Translations under genes and position numbers: made by a program
The notes under the pieces: generated by a model
Seen by the model: only the letters and a program-made list of their open reading frames with translations
Told to the model about the DNA's origin: nothing
Databases searched by the model: none
Source of the DNA: Chitinophagaceae bacterium
GTDB lineage: Bacteria; Bacteroidota; Bacteroidia; Chitinophagales; Chitinophagaceae
NCBI GenBank assembly: GCA_023957575.1
Contig: JAMLGU010000001.1
Span: 372,001 to 436,000 of the forward strand
Reading direction: 5' to 3'
Length of the DNA stretch: 64,000 nt
In this document: positions 1-9,414 of the stretch, piece after piece
Layout of the letters: every line of letters begins with the position of its first letter
Position numbering within the stretch: the stretch's first letter is position 1

Positions 1-841
1 CTACATAGAGCGGCCTTATAGAACCAATGCTATTAGTACCCCGGATTCTGATATCAGGCGTTTTGCCGGGTGTGCCATAAGGCACTACGCTCAATCCGGC
101 TACTTTACCTTGTAAGGAAGCCACGGGGTTGGTATTGGGTTTGTCTGCCACATCTTTACCTTCAATTTTTACGATAGACCCTGTCAAATCCCTTTTAGCA
201 GCCGTACCATACCCAATTACTACCACCTGATCCATTACTTTTTGAGAGGCTTTCATTACCACATTAATGGTGTTGCTGCCCGATAATGGTTGTTCAAGGT
301 CGTCGTATCCAACCGAGGTAAATACTAAGAAAGCGTTGGCATTGGGTGCGGTAAGGCTATACTCGCCATTGGCATTGGTGGTAGTGCCAGTGGTAGTTCC
401 TTTTACCATTACAGACACTCCTGCAAGCGGCGCTCCCTTGTCATCCATCACCTGGCCGCGCACCACCACATCCCTGGCTATTGTCGGATTTTCTTTTACC
501 ACGATGAGGTCATTCTCCATCATAAGATAGGTGAGCGCTGTACCATTAAATAAATCGGGCAGCACCTCTTCCAATCTGGCATTTTTGGCATGAATGGCAA
601 CCGTGTTGTTAAGTTCTATGAGGTCGTTATTGTACAAAAACCTGTAATTGGTTTGTTTTTCTATCGAGGAAAGAACCTCTTTTACCTCGATTTTCTTTGC
701 TTTGAGATTTATTTTTTGCTGGCCGTATCCGTTGGCATACAGCTGAAAAGTAAAAAATAGTATAAAAGCAAGCGTCAGTTTCATAATTAATAAAACTTTT
801 TTTTGTAGTGGGAAACGGGTTCCCTTTTGCAAGCATTTCAT
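1..841 (-). CDS. SusC/RagA TonB-dependent outer-membrane receptor, N-terminal part (runs off window)
   Basis: This is the first ~280 residues of a TonB-dependent receptor, cut by the window edge. In order one sees a long N-terminal extension and a hydrophobic signal segment, an STN (secretin/TonB N-terminal) domain, a CarboxypepD_reg-like beta-sandwich with G-x-x-x-G-T-T-T-G-T pattern, and the start of the plug with VVVIGYG and the SLQGKVAGL motif typical of SusC proteins. I place the start at 841 rather than the internal ATG at 784 because Chitinophagaceae receptors commonly carry about 20 residues before the signal helix. The STN domain fits control by the FecR protein encoded just upstream on the same strand. 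The substrate cannot be told from this part. Confidence 0.9.
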   Translation of the reverse strand, partial: MKCLQKGTRFPLQKKVLLIMKLTLAFILFFTFQLYANGYGQQKINLKAKKIEVKEVLSSIEKQTNYRFLYNNDLIELNNTVAIHAKNARLEEVLPDLFNGTALTYLMMENDLIVVKENPTIARDVVVRGQVMDDKGAPLAGVSVMVKGTTTGTTTNANGEYSLTAPNANAFLVFTSVGYDDLEQPLSGSNTINVVMKASQKVMDQVVVIGYGTAAKRDLTGSIVKIEGKDVADKPNTNPVASLQGKVAGLSVVPYGTPGKTPDIRIRGTNSIGSIRPLYV

Positions 842-1026
842 GTGAATATTATTTGGTTTTTTTTTAATAATCACATGTGCCTCAGTTTAAAACAAAATAC
901 CGGTTTCTTCGTTGGGTAATTTTGCTTTTTTTTAAGGCTCCATGTAAAATTAAGTTTTTAATAGTAATACAATCGTGTAATGTTTGTTTACGCATAACCC
1001 TTTGCAACCATCAAGTGGGGTTCAGG

Positions 1027-2103
1027 TTATTTTGATGAGCTAATAAGTATTTCATTGTTATTCATTTTATAATTAAAAGAATTGGCCGTTTTTAAAGCCT
1101 TTAGCGCTTGTTCAACAGTTTCCTTTTCAAAAGAGCCGTTGAAATTGAGTTTCTGCACCTGGGTATCGGCAAAATTGATTTTTACATTGTACCAACGCTC
1201 CAATTTTGCTGCAAGTGTGGCAAAATCATCGCCCCTGAACTCCAGTCGGTTATAAATCCAGGCAGTTTCGATGCGTAGCGGCTCGGCCTTGGTACTGTCA
1301 ATTTGTTTGATGATTATTGAATTTTTTTCAGAGGCGGCAGCCACTTTTGCTGTTTCGGCCTTGCTATGGGTTGCACGCGGCAAAATCAACTTCTGGTTGG
1401 GATAAAGCAGGATGGGCTGAAAACTATTGTCATCGCTTTTGGATACATTTACTAAGCCCCTGTAGAGGGTGGTTTCCACATTTTCATCATCCTGATAGGC
1501 CTTCACATTAAATGCGGTGCCCAGCACTTTGATATCAATATTGTTGGCATGAACAATGAACGGGCGGTCAGGGTTTTTTTTCACGTCAAAAAAAGCCTCT
1601 CCTTTCAGTCTCACTTCCCGGGTATTGCCTTTAAAATCATTTTCATAAAATAGTTCAGACCCAGCGTTCAACCAAACTTTTGACCCATCCGGCAAAATCA
1701 TTTGATTAAAATTGCCATTTTTGGCTGTCAGCACGGGTTTTTGAGCGGATGGAGTGATAATGGCTTCATCGCCCGATAAAAACCACCAGGCGCCCAGACA
1801 CAAAAGAAAAATAGCCGCCGCAGCGCCCATCCAGTATAGAACAGGTCGTTTTTTGGCAGATTTTTTTGGTTTATTGCTTTGCAAAGATGCTTTGCGAATG
1901 ATTTTTGCCACATTTTCATCTAATTGGCTGTTTTGCATTACAGGTTGTTTTTTCTTTTGCAGTGTTTGCAGCAACATGCTGTATTGCTGCTGTATGGCAG
2001 GGTCTTCCGAGAGGTATTTTTGCAATGCCTCCTTTTCTTCTGCAGAAGCCTCGCCAAAAATATTTCTGGCCATCAAATACCATATTCTGTTGTTTTCTGA
2101 CAT
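1027..2103 (-). CDS. FecR-family anti-sigma factor
   Basis: A 358-residue inner-membrane anti-sigma regulator. It has an N-terminal cytoplasmic sigma-binding region (about 1-80), one membrane helix (about 85-110), the periplasmic FecR domain with the LPDGSKVWLNAGSEL signature and a C-terminal DUF4974-like domain ending in LRIET-W and 'LERWYNVKI'. In the family it receives a signal from the STN domain of a TonB-dependent receptor and releases an ECF sigma factor. The receptor gene lies 185 bp downstream on the same strand. No sigma gene is adjacent: the next gene upstream is an Rrf2 regulator. Either the sigma factor is elsewhere or it has been lost. Confidence 0.92.
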   Translation of the reverse strand: MSENNRIWYLMARNIFGEASAEEKEALQKYLSEDPAIQQQYSMLLQTLQKKKQPVMQNSQLDENVAKIIRKASLQSNKPKKSAKKRPVLYWMGAAAAIFLLCLGAWWFLSGDEAIITPSAQKPVLTAKNGNFNQMILPDGSKVWLNAGSELFYENDFKGNTREVRLKGEAFFDVKKNPDRPFIVHANNIDIKVLGTAFNVKAYQDDENVETTLYRGLVNVSKSDDNSFQPILLYPNQKLILPRATHSKAETAKVAAASEKNSIIIKQIDSTKAEPLRIETAWIYNRLEFRGDDFATLAAKLERWYNVKINFADTQVQKLNFNGSFEKETVEQALKALKTANSFNYKMNNNEILISSSK

Positions 2104-2145
2104 AAAACAAAAATGCCTGTTCTTTAATAAGGACAGCAGAAAAAT

Positions 2146-2182
2146 GGGTATCTACTAAAAAAAAATTAATTTTTTTATACCC
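2146..2182. terminator. Weak hairpin between rrf2 and fecR
   Basis: GGGTA and TACCC (5 bp) bracket an A-run and a T-run that can also pair, giving a long A/T hairpin after the Rrf2 stop codon. It could end Rrf2 transcription on the minus strand. Support is weak because the paired A and T runs occur by chance in AT-rich DNA. Confidence 0.3.
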
Positions 2183-2272
2183 ACCGGTGATGGAATTAAT
2201 AAATGGTGCTAAATATGGATAAATGAATATTTAGAACTTAATAAAGCATAAATCAGTACGGAAACGAAAACG

Positions 2273-2707
2273 TTAAAAATTTAGAAAAAATTCCTTGTCA
2301 TCCACTCCTTTGGTAAGATCCAGTAATGAAGTGTTTAATAAAAAATCGGTTAATCGTTTTTTAATTTCTACATATTTGAAGTGGGCGGGGCAGGGTTTTA
2401 CATCGGAGCATATCTTCAATCCCAATACACATTCGTGCAGCAATTTATTACCGTCAATTGCCTGCACAATGTCAAATAACGATATCCTTTCCGGAGCATT
2501 TTCCGGTATAAAAAAACCTCCATGCCTGCCCTTTACCGATCCAATTACTTTTTCAGATGCCAACGTTTGCAAAACCTTTGCCGTAAATGCACGCTGTAGC
2601 TGTGTATTATCCACAATTTCATCAATAGTTACCAATTTTCCTTTGGTAGATTGAGTGGCAATCCAGATACAGGCTTTTATGGCATATTCGGCAGCGCTCG
2701 AAAACAT
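2273..2707 (-). CDS. Rrf2-family transcriptional regulator (Fe-S, NsrR/IscR type)
   Basis: A 144-residue winged-helix regulator of the Rrf2 family. The N-terminal half holds the helix-turn-helix and the wing (SVKGRHGGFF). Three cysteines at 93, 100 and 106 (C-x6-C-x5-C) match the iron-sulphur ligands of NsrR/IscR-type members. In that family the cluster senses nitric oxide or redox state. Its place directly beside the porin and nrfHA genes suggests it controls nitrite/NO-responsive expression of this block, which is an inference from context. The two dyads at 4228-4274 are possible targets, though their shape looks closer to Crp/Fnr sites. Confidence 0.88.
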   Translation of the reverse strand: MFSSAAEYAIKACIWIATQSTKGKLVTIDEIVDNTQLQRAFTAKVLQTLASEKVIGSVKGRHGGFFIPENAPERISLFDIVQAIDGNKLLHECVLGLKICSDVKPCPAHFKYVEIKKRLTDFLLNTSLLDLTKGVDDKEFFLNF

Positions 2708-2791
2708 TGCGGTATAATATTAGAAAGTTAAGTGAACACAATTGCTTTTTTCCAAAAAACTATTGGAAAATGAGCAAAAATAGCCACATAA

Positions 2792-4147
2792 TTAAAACTT
2801 AGCCGAGAATATCTTTGGGCTAATGTTAATACTCAGCCACAACCAATCCTGCCAGTTTCTTGCATTGGGCGTATTTTTTATGGTACGCAAGGAGGCAGTA
2901 TGCAGGAACGTGGAGTATCCACCCGTTAAACCCACTGTCGGCAGAATTTGCTTTGTGAAGGTAAAATCTAACTCCCCACCCAGATTTTTGGACATTTCCT
3001 TATTTTTTGCATCCAAAATTTTTCCTGCCGAACGAAAAATATGGGTATTTAATCCCAGCGTGGTTTTGGCCGATGTCTTATAGCCAATATTAAAATACAA
3101 ATCCATCAACCCTACATTAGCATGACCGTTGCCCACATAAAAATAATCCATAAACCCATAAAATTTATGATGAGTGCCATAGAGCGGGTCAAAAACATGC
3201 GTTTCATTAGATGCATTTTTGCTGCTGTCGCCACTCAGATAATCAAGGCCCAAGGTCAGATTCAATGGTTTTGAAGCCTGGTATCCCAAAGCACCGGATA
3301 ATAGATAAGCGCTCTTATTTTTTCCGTTGGCAGCCTTGCCCGATTGATAATAAGCGGTGATTTGCGGTTTCAATCTGCCATAATTGCCCAACCAGTTGCC
3401 ACCCATTGTTTGCATATTGTTTACCTTGCCAGATACGATGGCGCCGCCGGACATAGCATCCGATTTATAACCTAAGTTGTTGAATAACAATGATATAGTT
3501 GATTGCTCGCTTAACTTAAATTTGCCGTGCAATAACTCCAGATGATAGTAGGGCTGCGCATCGGCAGGTGCAAAGTATTGGCCTGCGGGATTATTGATGT
3601 TCAGTCCGGCAGCCTTATAGTTTTGGTTAAATGCAAACCAGGATTGGATTTCGCTTTTTGTGCCTTTTACCGAAAAGTTAAGCGCATCGTGACTTCTGCC
3701 GGCAGGGTGCCAGTCAAGAGTACCAAATAAACGGTCATCATCCAACGAAATCATTTGACGACCAATTTTGGTGCGGATATAGTCGGTCAGTTTTACATCG
3801 CCATAGGCCTCAAAAACAGTCATTGAATTGGAGCCGGTTGCATCATTCACAAGTACCTGATTGGACTGCCCCCAGATATTTACGTTTTGCAGCGAAACCC
3901 TCATTTTCAGTGCATCTGTATTGGCATAATCCATTGTCAGACGTGTACGGTTATTGACAAGGATTGCCGGAGCTTCTCCATCCTGAAGCGGACGGTAAGC
4001 GCCATTGCGATACTCGGTACGCGGACGAATTTGAGCCGATATAGAAAATTCATTTTTAGGGGTTTCTTTTTTTTCCTGTGTATTTCCCGTGTGAGGAATA
4101 ATGAAAACACTAGCTAACAATAAAAGCGAAATGATTTTGGTATTCAT
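2792..4147 (-). CDS. Outer-membrane porin, alginate-export (AlgE-like) family
   Basis: A 451-residue beta-barrel protein with an N-terminal signal peptide (cleavage near GNTQ-EKK). The pattern IRPRTEYRNG...NNRTRLTM, then F-E-A-Y-G-D-V-K and K-I-G-R-Q near residue 130, is that of the alginate_exp porin family, which in Bacteroidota often sits beside respiratory or nitrogen-oxide genes. It is divergent from nrfHA and shares the 184-bp intergenic region containing two dyad sites, so the two are probably co-regulated. A role as a nitrite/nitrate-permeable porin is plausible but inferred from the neighbours only. Confidence 0.8.
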   Translation of the reverse strand: MNTKIISLLLLASVFIIPHTGNTQEKKETPKNEFSISAQIRPRTEYRNGAYRPLQDGEAPAILVNNRTRLTMDYANTDALKMRVSLQNVNIWGQSNQVLVNDATGSNSMTVFEAYGDVKLTDYIRTKIGRQMISLDDDRLFGTLDWHPAGRSHDALNFSVKGTKSEIQSWFAFNQNYKAAGLNINNPAGQYFAPADAQPYYHLELLHGKFKLSEQSTISLLFNNLGYKSDAMSGGAIVSGKVNNMQTMGGNWLGNYGRLKPQITAYYQSGKAANGKNKSAYLLSGALGYQASKPLNLTLGLDYLSGDSSKNASNETHVFDPLYGTHHKFYGFMDYFYVGNGHANVGLMDLYFNIGYKTSAKTTLGLNTHIFRSAGKILDAKNKEMSKNLGGELDFTFTKQILPTVGLTGGYSTFLHTASLRTIKNTPNARNWQDWLWLSINISPKIFSAKF

Positions 4148-4227
4148 ATCTGTTAAATAATTTATTAAACAATACTTTTTTGTCTTTTTATACTCTGCAA
4201 AGAAAAACTATGGTCGTTATTTATAAA

Positions 4228-4274
4228 ATGATATAAATCATGCTATTAATTTTGTACAACATGATATATGTCAT
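4228..4274. promoter_or_regulatory. Two tandem dyad operators, nrfH/porin intergenic region
   Basis: ATGAT-ATAA-ATCAT at 4228-4241 is a perfect dyad and ATGAT-ATAT-GTCAT at 4261-4274 is a near-perfect second copy. Their centres are 33 bp apart, about three helical turns. The spacing pattern (5-N4-5) resembles Crp/Fnr-family sites (TTGAT-N4-ATCAA). They lie between the divergent porin and nrfHA genes, upstream of the candidate nrfH -7 box. Confidence 0.6.
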
Positions 4275-4296
4275 AGAATTGTAAGTATTCAACCTA

Positions 4297-4304
4297 TAGA
4301 TTTG
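4297..4304 (+). promoter_or_regulatory. Candidate -7 box for nrfHA (TAGATTTG)
   Basis: TAGATTTG matches the Bacteroidota -7 consensus TAnnTTTG and lies 27 bp before the nrfH start codon. No clear TTTG is seen at the -33 position, where the downstream dyad lies instead, which would suit activator-dependent transcription. Confidence 0.5.
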
Positions 4305-4331
4305 CACTATTAAGATTATTTTATCTTTTTT

Positions 4332-4940
4332 ATGTCGCCTTCATCAGAAAATATAAAAAACAGCAGAACTAAAAAACGATACAGGTTTATAATCACGGTA
4401 TTGTTGGGTCTGATTATTGGGTTGATTGGATTTATTTTATACATTTCCAAAGCCCACTCCTATCTGTCCGATGATCCTAAAGCCTGCATCAACTGCCACA
4501 TTATGGCGCCGGAATATGCTACCTGGTCGCACTCCTCGCACGGTAGAAATACGGTGTGTAATGACTGCCACGTGCCTCACGACAATTTTGTAAGAAAATA
4601 TTACTTCAAAGCAATGGACGGGTTGAGGCATGCCACTATCTTTTCATGGCGCGCCGAGCCTCAGGTTATACGAATGTTAAAACCCGGCGAAACTGTAGTA
4701 CAGGAAAACTGTATTCGTTGTCACGATCAGTTGAATAGCGTAGTGAGTACCGCCGTAACTGCCAAACAGGCGCGCCACGGAGAAGGGAAACTGTGCTGGG
4801 ATTGCCATACCGATGTGCCGCACGGCACCAAACGGGGATTAAATTCGGCGCCCAATGCCCGTGTTCCACTTGCAGAAACCCCTGTGCCTGAATGGCTTGA
4901 TAAAATGATTAAAGAAAACAAACACACAAATAAAGATTAA
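4332..4940 (+). CDS. nrfH: NrfH, tetrahaem quinol dehydrogenase of nitrite reductase
   Basis: A 202-residue NapC/NirT-type membrane cytochrome that passes electrons from menaquinol to NrfA. One N-terminal membrane helix (about residues 20-40) is followed by four haem-binding motifs: CINCH at 52, CNDCH at 76, CIRCH at 127 and CWDCH at 155. It is followed after 18 bp by nrfA, forming the standard nrfHA unit of dissimilatory nitrite reduction to ammonium. The haems must be attached in the periplasm, which ties it to the resB/ccsA genes downstream. Confidence 0.96.
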   Translation: MSPSSENIKNSRTKKRYRFIITVLLGLIIGLIGFILYISKAHSYLSDDPKACINCHIMAPEYATWSHSSHGRNTVCNDCHVPHDNFVRKYYFKAMDGLRHATIFSWRAEPQVIRMLKPGETVVQENCIRCHDQLNSVVSTAVTAKQARHGEGKLCWDCHTDVPHGTKRGLNSAPNARVPLAETPVPEWLDKMIKENKHTNKD

Positions 4941-4958
4941 TATCATAAACATACATTT

Positions 4959-6425
4959 ATGAAAAGAAAAAACCTTCTGATTGTTATACTTTTGGCTGCT
5001 TTTGCTTTCGGTTTGGGATTGTTGGCCAATTCGATTATTCAGCGCCGCGCCGAATCGAAAGTGTTGTCTTATCAGGCAAACAACCTGAACCCCTTTGAGT
5101 CGGTTAATGAAAAATGGGAGGAGTTTTATCCCCGCGAATACCAGTCGTGGAAAATGACTTCCGACACTACTTTCAAATCAAAATACCATAGCAGCAATAT
5201 AGTGGATTTGCTTGAAGAACGCCCCGAAATGGTGATTCTTTGGGCAGGATACGCTTTCTCCAAAGACTATGGCACCCCTCGCGGGCACTATTATGCCATT
5301 CAGGACGTATATCATACCCTGCGCACCGGCGCACCCAGCGACACCAGCAAAGGTCCTCAGCCCGGTAGTTGCTGGACCTGTAAAAGCCCTGATGTACCCA
5401 GAATGATGAATCAGGTAGGAATTGAGAAATTTTACGGATCCAAATGGGCTGACTTTGGCAGTGATGTGGTAAATCCAATTGGATGTGCAGACTGCCACGA
5501 TTCCAAAACAATGAATCTGACCATTACCCGTCCGGCATTAGTAGAAGCTTTTCAGAGAAGAGGAAAAGATATCAGACAAGCCACTCAGCAGGAAATGCGT
5601 TCCTTAGTGTGTGCTCAGTGCCATGTGGAGTATTATTTCAAGGGCGACAACAAATATGTAACCTTCCCCTGGGATAAAGGAATGAATGCCGATGATATTG
5701 AAAAATATTATGACACTGTTCAGTTTGCCGATTATGTACACAAACTGAGCCGCACACCCATCATAAAAGCGCAACATCCTGATTATGAGGTATTTGAATT
5801 AGGCATTCATGCGCAAAGAGGCGTTTCCTGCGCCGACTGCCACATGCCTTACAAATCGCAGGGCGGTATCAAATACACCGACCACCATATTTCCAGTCCA
5901 TTGGCCAACATCAATAATACCTGTCAGGTTTGCCACAGAGAAAGTGAAGCAGTTCTGGCAAAAAACGTGTATGACCGTCAGGATTATGTGTATAATTTAA
6001 GAAACAGGCTCGAAAAACAATTAGCAAAAGTACACCTGATGGCCAAATTTGCTTGGGACAATGGCGCTCAGGAGGCCGAAATGAAACCCATTTTGCAACT
6101 GATTCGTAAATCGCAGTGGCGCTGGGACTTCATCACTGCTTCGCATGGCGCTGCATTTCATGCTCCCATCGAATCTCAAAGAGTATTGGGCGATGGTATG
6201 TACTATGCCATGCAAGCCGAGCAAGGCATCAATGACTGGATACTTAAAAAAGGTGTAACTGCCAAGTTCGTAATGCCCGACATCAGCACCAAGGCGAAAG
6301 CCCAACAATATATCGGATTGGATATACCTAAAGAAAAAGCAGCGAAGGAAAAATTTTTGAAAGATGTGGTACCCCAATGGCTTCAAAAAGCTAAAGAAAA
6401 AGGGTTGCTGATTACAAAAAATTAG
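4959..6425 (+). CDS. nrfA: NrfA, ammonia-forming cytochrome c nitrite reductase
   Basis: A 488-residue periplasmic pentahaem enzyme that reduces nitrite to ammonium with six electrons. An N-terminal hydrophobic segment serves as signal or anchor. The active-site haem motif CWTCK (138-142) has the lysine ligand characteristic of NrfA. The other four motifs are CADCH at 176, CAQCH at 218, CADCH at 291 and CQVCH at 322. It follows nrfH closely and ends before a strong terminator. All expected haem sites are intact. Confidence 0.97.
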   Translation: MKRKNLLIVILLAAFAFGLGLLANSIIQRRAESKVLSYQANNLNPFESVNEKWEEFYPREYQSWKMTSDTTFKSKYHSSNIVDLLEERPEMVILWAGYAFSKDYGTPRGHYYAIQDVYHTLRTGAPSDTSKGPQPGSCWTCKSPDVPRMMNQVGIEKFYGSKWADFGSDVVNPIGCADCHDSKTMNLTITRPALVEAFQRRGKDIRQATQQEMRSLVCAQCHVEYYFKGDNKYVTFPWDKGMNADDIEKYYDTVQFADYVHKLSRTPIIKAQHPDYEVFELGIHAQRGVSCADCHMPYKSQGGIKYTDHHISSPLANINNTCQVCHRESEAVLAKNVYDRQDYVYNLRNRLEKQLAKVHLMAKFAWDNGAQEAEMKPILQLIRKSQWRWDFITASHGAAFHAPIESQRVLGDGMYYAMQAEQGINDWILKKGVTAKFVMPDISTKAKAQQYIGLDIPKEKAAKEKFLKDVVPQWLQKAKEKGLLITKN

Positions 6426-6447
6426 GAGAAATTAAATTTGATTTGAT

Positions 6448-6483
6448 AAAAAGCTCAATCGGTGCCAATTGATTGAGCTTTTT
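6448..6483 (+). terminator. Rho-independent terminator after nrfA
   Basis: A 13-bp perfect stem (AAAAAGCTCAATC / GATTGAGCTTTTT) with a 10-nt loop and a terminal T-run, 22 bp after the nrfA stop. Confidence 0.9.
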
Positions 6484-6668
6484 GATTAATAAAAACTATT
6501 TTTGATAATTCTTAAAGAAGTATTGCTGAAATGGGGTGGTAAAATATAAGTGATTGAAACAGAAGGAACTAACATTATATTTTTTAAAATAACAAAAATG
6601 CCGGTTTCTTAATCAGGCTTCTTTTCCCATACAACATAACAGTTTAATATATACACTGATAAATAAAT

Positions 6669-7880
6669 ATGACATTCGAAAAAACATTTCACGACAAAGC
6701 TCAATATAAAAAATCTCTATTGATAGCACTTGTATTTTTAATGATCGGTGTATTAATGGAATTGTTTTTTGGGCATTTACCAAAGTCGTTATTTTCTTTT
6801 CCGGGAAATATCTGGATGACGGTAGGTTTTGTAACAGTGTTTACTGCGCTTTTTTTTGTAGCAAGAAAAACTGATTTGGTAATGCTATTGAGCAGTGTGC
6901 CATTTGCCGTTACCACCATCATCATCTTAGGGGTGCTCACCATCGGGTTGGGAAGCATCAATCTGAGCGACCAACACTCACAGGGTTTGGCCGGAAAATT
7001 AGGGTTGGATAATATTACCACTACCTGGTATTTTGCCTTTATATTCTTTATGACGCTCGTCAATCTTTGGCTGGCTATACTGAAGAGAGCCCTTTTTTTT
7101 CAAAAAAAGAATATTACATTTTTATTAAACCATTTTGGGCTTTGGCTTACCCTGTTTGCAGGCGTGATGGGGCAAGGCGATCTGATGCGGCTGACTATGC
7201 AGCTAAAACCCGATGCCCCCGAGTGGCGCGGCACTGACGAAAATGGTCACCTTGTCGAATTGCCATTAGCATTGGAACTCAAACGCTTCAAGATGGAAAC
7301 CTACCCCAATAAACTTTTTATAATTAACCGTGAGGGTGAAGCATTGCCCAAAATACGTCCGGAAAGTTTTTTGTTGGAAAAGGATAGCCTGACACACCAG
7401 CTTCTTAACTGGAAAATTACCCAACATCAATTTATTGACAGCGCTGTTTTGATTGGAGAACATGAATGGGGTAGGCACCAGATGTGGGGTTCTACCAATG
7501 CAGCAAAGGTTACGGTAGAAAATTTGAAAACCGGCGCTAAAGAAACAGGATGGGTTGCAGCCGGAAATTTTCAGTTTCCGCCGGAAACGATTAATTTAGA
7601 CAGCAATCATATACTCATCATGGCTCCTGCGGAGGCGCGTGAGTTTGAATCTGAAGTGCTGATTTATGAAAAAGGGAAAGAGGAACACCGGGAAGAAAAA
7701 ATTCAGGTAAACCATCCTATTACGGTAAACGGCTGGAAGATTTATCAGACAAGTTATGACGAAAAATTAGGTCGTTGGTCCGAAACAAGCATTGTAGAAT
7801 TAGTTCTCGACCCTTGGTTACCAATGGTTTATGCAGGTATTTTTATATTAATCTGTAACTTTTCCTTATACGGAATATAA
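6669..7880 (+). CDS. resB: ResB-like cytochrome c biogenesis protein, C-terminus rewritten by an IS
   Basis: A ResB-like protein of System II cytochrome c maturation, with several N-terminal membrane helices, a periplasmic domain and a final helix beginning at PWLPMVYAG. The reading frame is currently 403 residues. Residues 1-395 are ancestral; the last eight (CNFSLYGI) come from an IS inserted at the ATTAAT at 7847-7852. Deleting the IS and one copy of the duplication rejoins the frame to 9435-9474, giving a 407-residue protein ending AGAVAFLIQNRK. Because only 12 residues are replaced and the new tail is still hydrophobic, the product may keep function. With ccsA it would attach haem to NrfH and NrfA. 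Confidence 0.85.
   Translation: MTFEKTFHDKAQYKKSLLIALVFLMIGVLMELFFGHLPKSLFSFPGNIWMTVGFVTVFTALFFVARKTDLVMLLSSVPFAVTTIIILGVLTIGLGSINLSDQHSQGLAGKLGLDNITTTWYFAFIFFMTLVNLWLAILKRALFFQKKNITFLLNHFGLWLTLFAGVMGQGDLMRLTMQLKPDAPEWRGTDENGHLVELPLALELKRFKMETYPNKLFIINREGEALPKIRPESFLLEKDSLTHQLLNWKITQHQFIDSAVLIGEHEWGRHQMWGSTNAAKVTVENLKTGAKETGWVAAGNFQFPPETINLDSNHILIMAPAEAREFESEVLIYEKGKEEHREEKIQVNHPITVNGWKIYQTSYDEKLGRWSETSIVELVLDPWLPMVYAGIFILICNFSLYGI
7847..7852. repeat. Left copy of 6-bp target-site duplication (ATTAAT)
   Basis: ATTAAT here is repeated at 9429-9434, exactly outside the two IS ends. Removing the IS and one copy restores the resB reading frame, which confirms the boundaries. Confidence 0.88.
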
Positions 7881-7936
7881 TTTTTCCTGAAAACCAGAAT
7901 TTCATTAGGTTTTGTGGTTTTTTTACACTTATTTTG

Positions 7937-7955
7937 TATTCCGTAATACGGAATA
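7937..7955. repeat. Internal palindrome repeating the IS terminal motif
   Basis: TATTCCGTA-A-TACGGAATA is a perfect palindrome one base before the transposase start codon. Each half equals the inner part of the terminal inverted repeats, so it is a likely extra transposase-binding site that could autoregulate the gene. Confidence 0.6.
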
Positions 7956-7956
7956 T

Positions 7957-9414
7957 ATGAAATCTAAAAAATCCCCTTACCCAAAATGGGTGAACGAGCA
8001 CCGCAAACCCGGTACTGAAATTAGAAAAATTGGAGACAAGTTTTACATTTATAGCGTATCAGCATATTATGATGCAGCGCGGGGGAAAGGCAGGAAAAAG
8101 ACAGGTCCCTATTTAGGAAGGATTACCCAGCAAGACGGCTTCATCGAAGCCATATCCAGAAAAGTACCAAAGACATATACTGCTGTAAATATTCAAAATC
8201 TGTCCACCAGAGATTACGGATTATGGAGCTTTTATTTCCGAAGGGTGCAAGGATATCATAGACGGGGTCAAACAATATTTTCCTCAGCAATGGGAATGGA
8301 TAGCTGTAGCCTTGTATTGCAGAATTAGTACACACCTCTCCTTTAAAGAACATGAGTTTTTACTATAAGCGAAGTTATCTGAGCGAAGTATTTGATATTA
8401 GTGTCAATGAGTAAAACGATGACGACTTTAATAAAAGACCTCGGCAGTAACAGGAGAACCCATTATCCAATATAGCGGCAGCTTTCAGGAGATAAGAATC
8501 TTATTCTGATGGATGCCACTTCCATTGTTTCTTATTCGGAGAATTTAACCAGAGTAGAACAAGGGCTTACGAAGTATAAATCTTTTGAGCCATTATTTAA
8601 TCTGCTATACTTCTATTGTCCCGACAATTATATGCCGGCATATTACCGTTTATTCAACGGGAATATAAAAGATGTCAAAATGATAAATCATGGCTCTTCA
8701 GGAGAGTGGTTATAAAGAAGCTATGATAATAGCAGATAAAGGATTTTACTCTATGGCAAATCTGGAACTTCTGAAAGCCTATCCTTAAAATATATTATTC
8801 CGCTGAAGAGGGACAGTACATTGATAAAGAAAAGCCGCTATAAGAAAATGACTTCCACTACCCATAATTTTCTGTTCGATGAACGGGTTATCTATCACGA
8901 CAGCTATAGGGTGAATAAAAACAGGAATGTTTATCTTTTTATTGATGAAGCAATGATGATTAAGGAGAAAAGGGATTATATCCATCGGATGAAAAAACAT
9001 CCACAGAATTATAGTAAAGGATTTACTGATCAGCTGCCTTACTTCGGTAGTTTTGCTGTAATTACAAATCAAATTGAAGCGCCGGAAAAAGTGTTTTTGA
9101 ATTATAAGAGTCGTTGTGGGGTAGAAGTTCTCTTTGATGGGGTAAAGAATATATTGGGGAATGATTATACCTATATGCAAAATGACGAGGCTCTTGAGGG
9201 CTGGATGTTTATTAATCATCTCGCTTTGCAGGTTCATCATAAAATATTTGCCCTGTTGAAGCAGAAAGGGCTATTATCAAAATACTCTATCAGGGATTTT
9301 ATTAACTTTCTTTCCGACATTCGAAAAGTTAGAGTAAACAATCAGTGGCTGCTTGAACCCATGATTGATAAACAGAAGAAACTGGTAGAAAGTATTGGAA
9401 TCACTATTCCGTAA
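7957..9414 (+). pseudogene. Frameshifted IS4/IS1634-type transposase
   Basis: The start is at 7957 (MKSKKSPYPKWVNEH). Family-like sequence continues through changes of frame: an N-terminal part to about 8230, a central part with MDATSIVSYSENL and YYRLFNGNIKDVKMI (8509-8690), and a C-terminal part from 8821 with the glutamate region GVEVLFDGVKNILGND and LEGWMFINHLAL. At least four frame breaks lie near 8230, 8360-8450, 8715 and 8790, so no full transposase can be made. The family call rests on the DDE_Tnp_1 pattern and the Y-R-LF-GN motif. Confidence 0.85.

Noticed and set aside
2104..2272. A missing sigma factor upstream of the first FecR
   Set aside because: The 169-bp gap is too short and no sigma-like codons were found in either strand.
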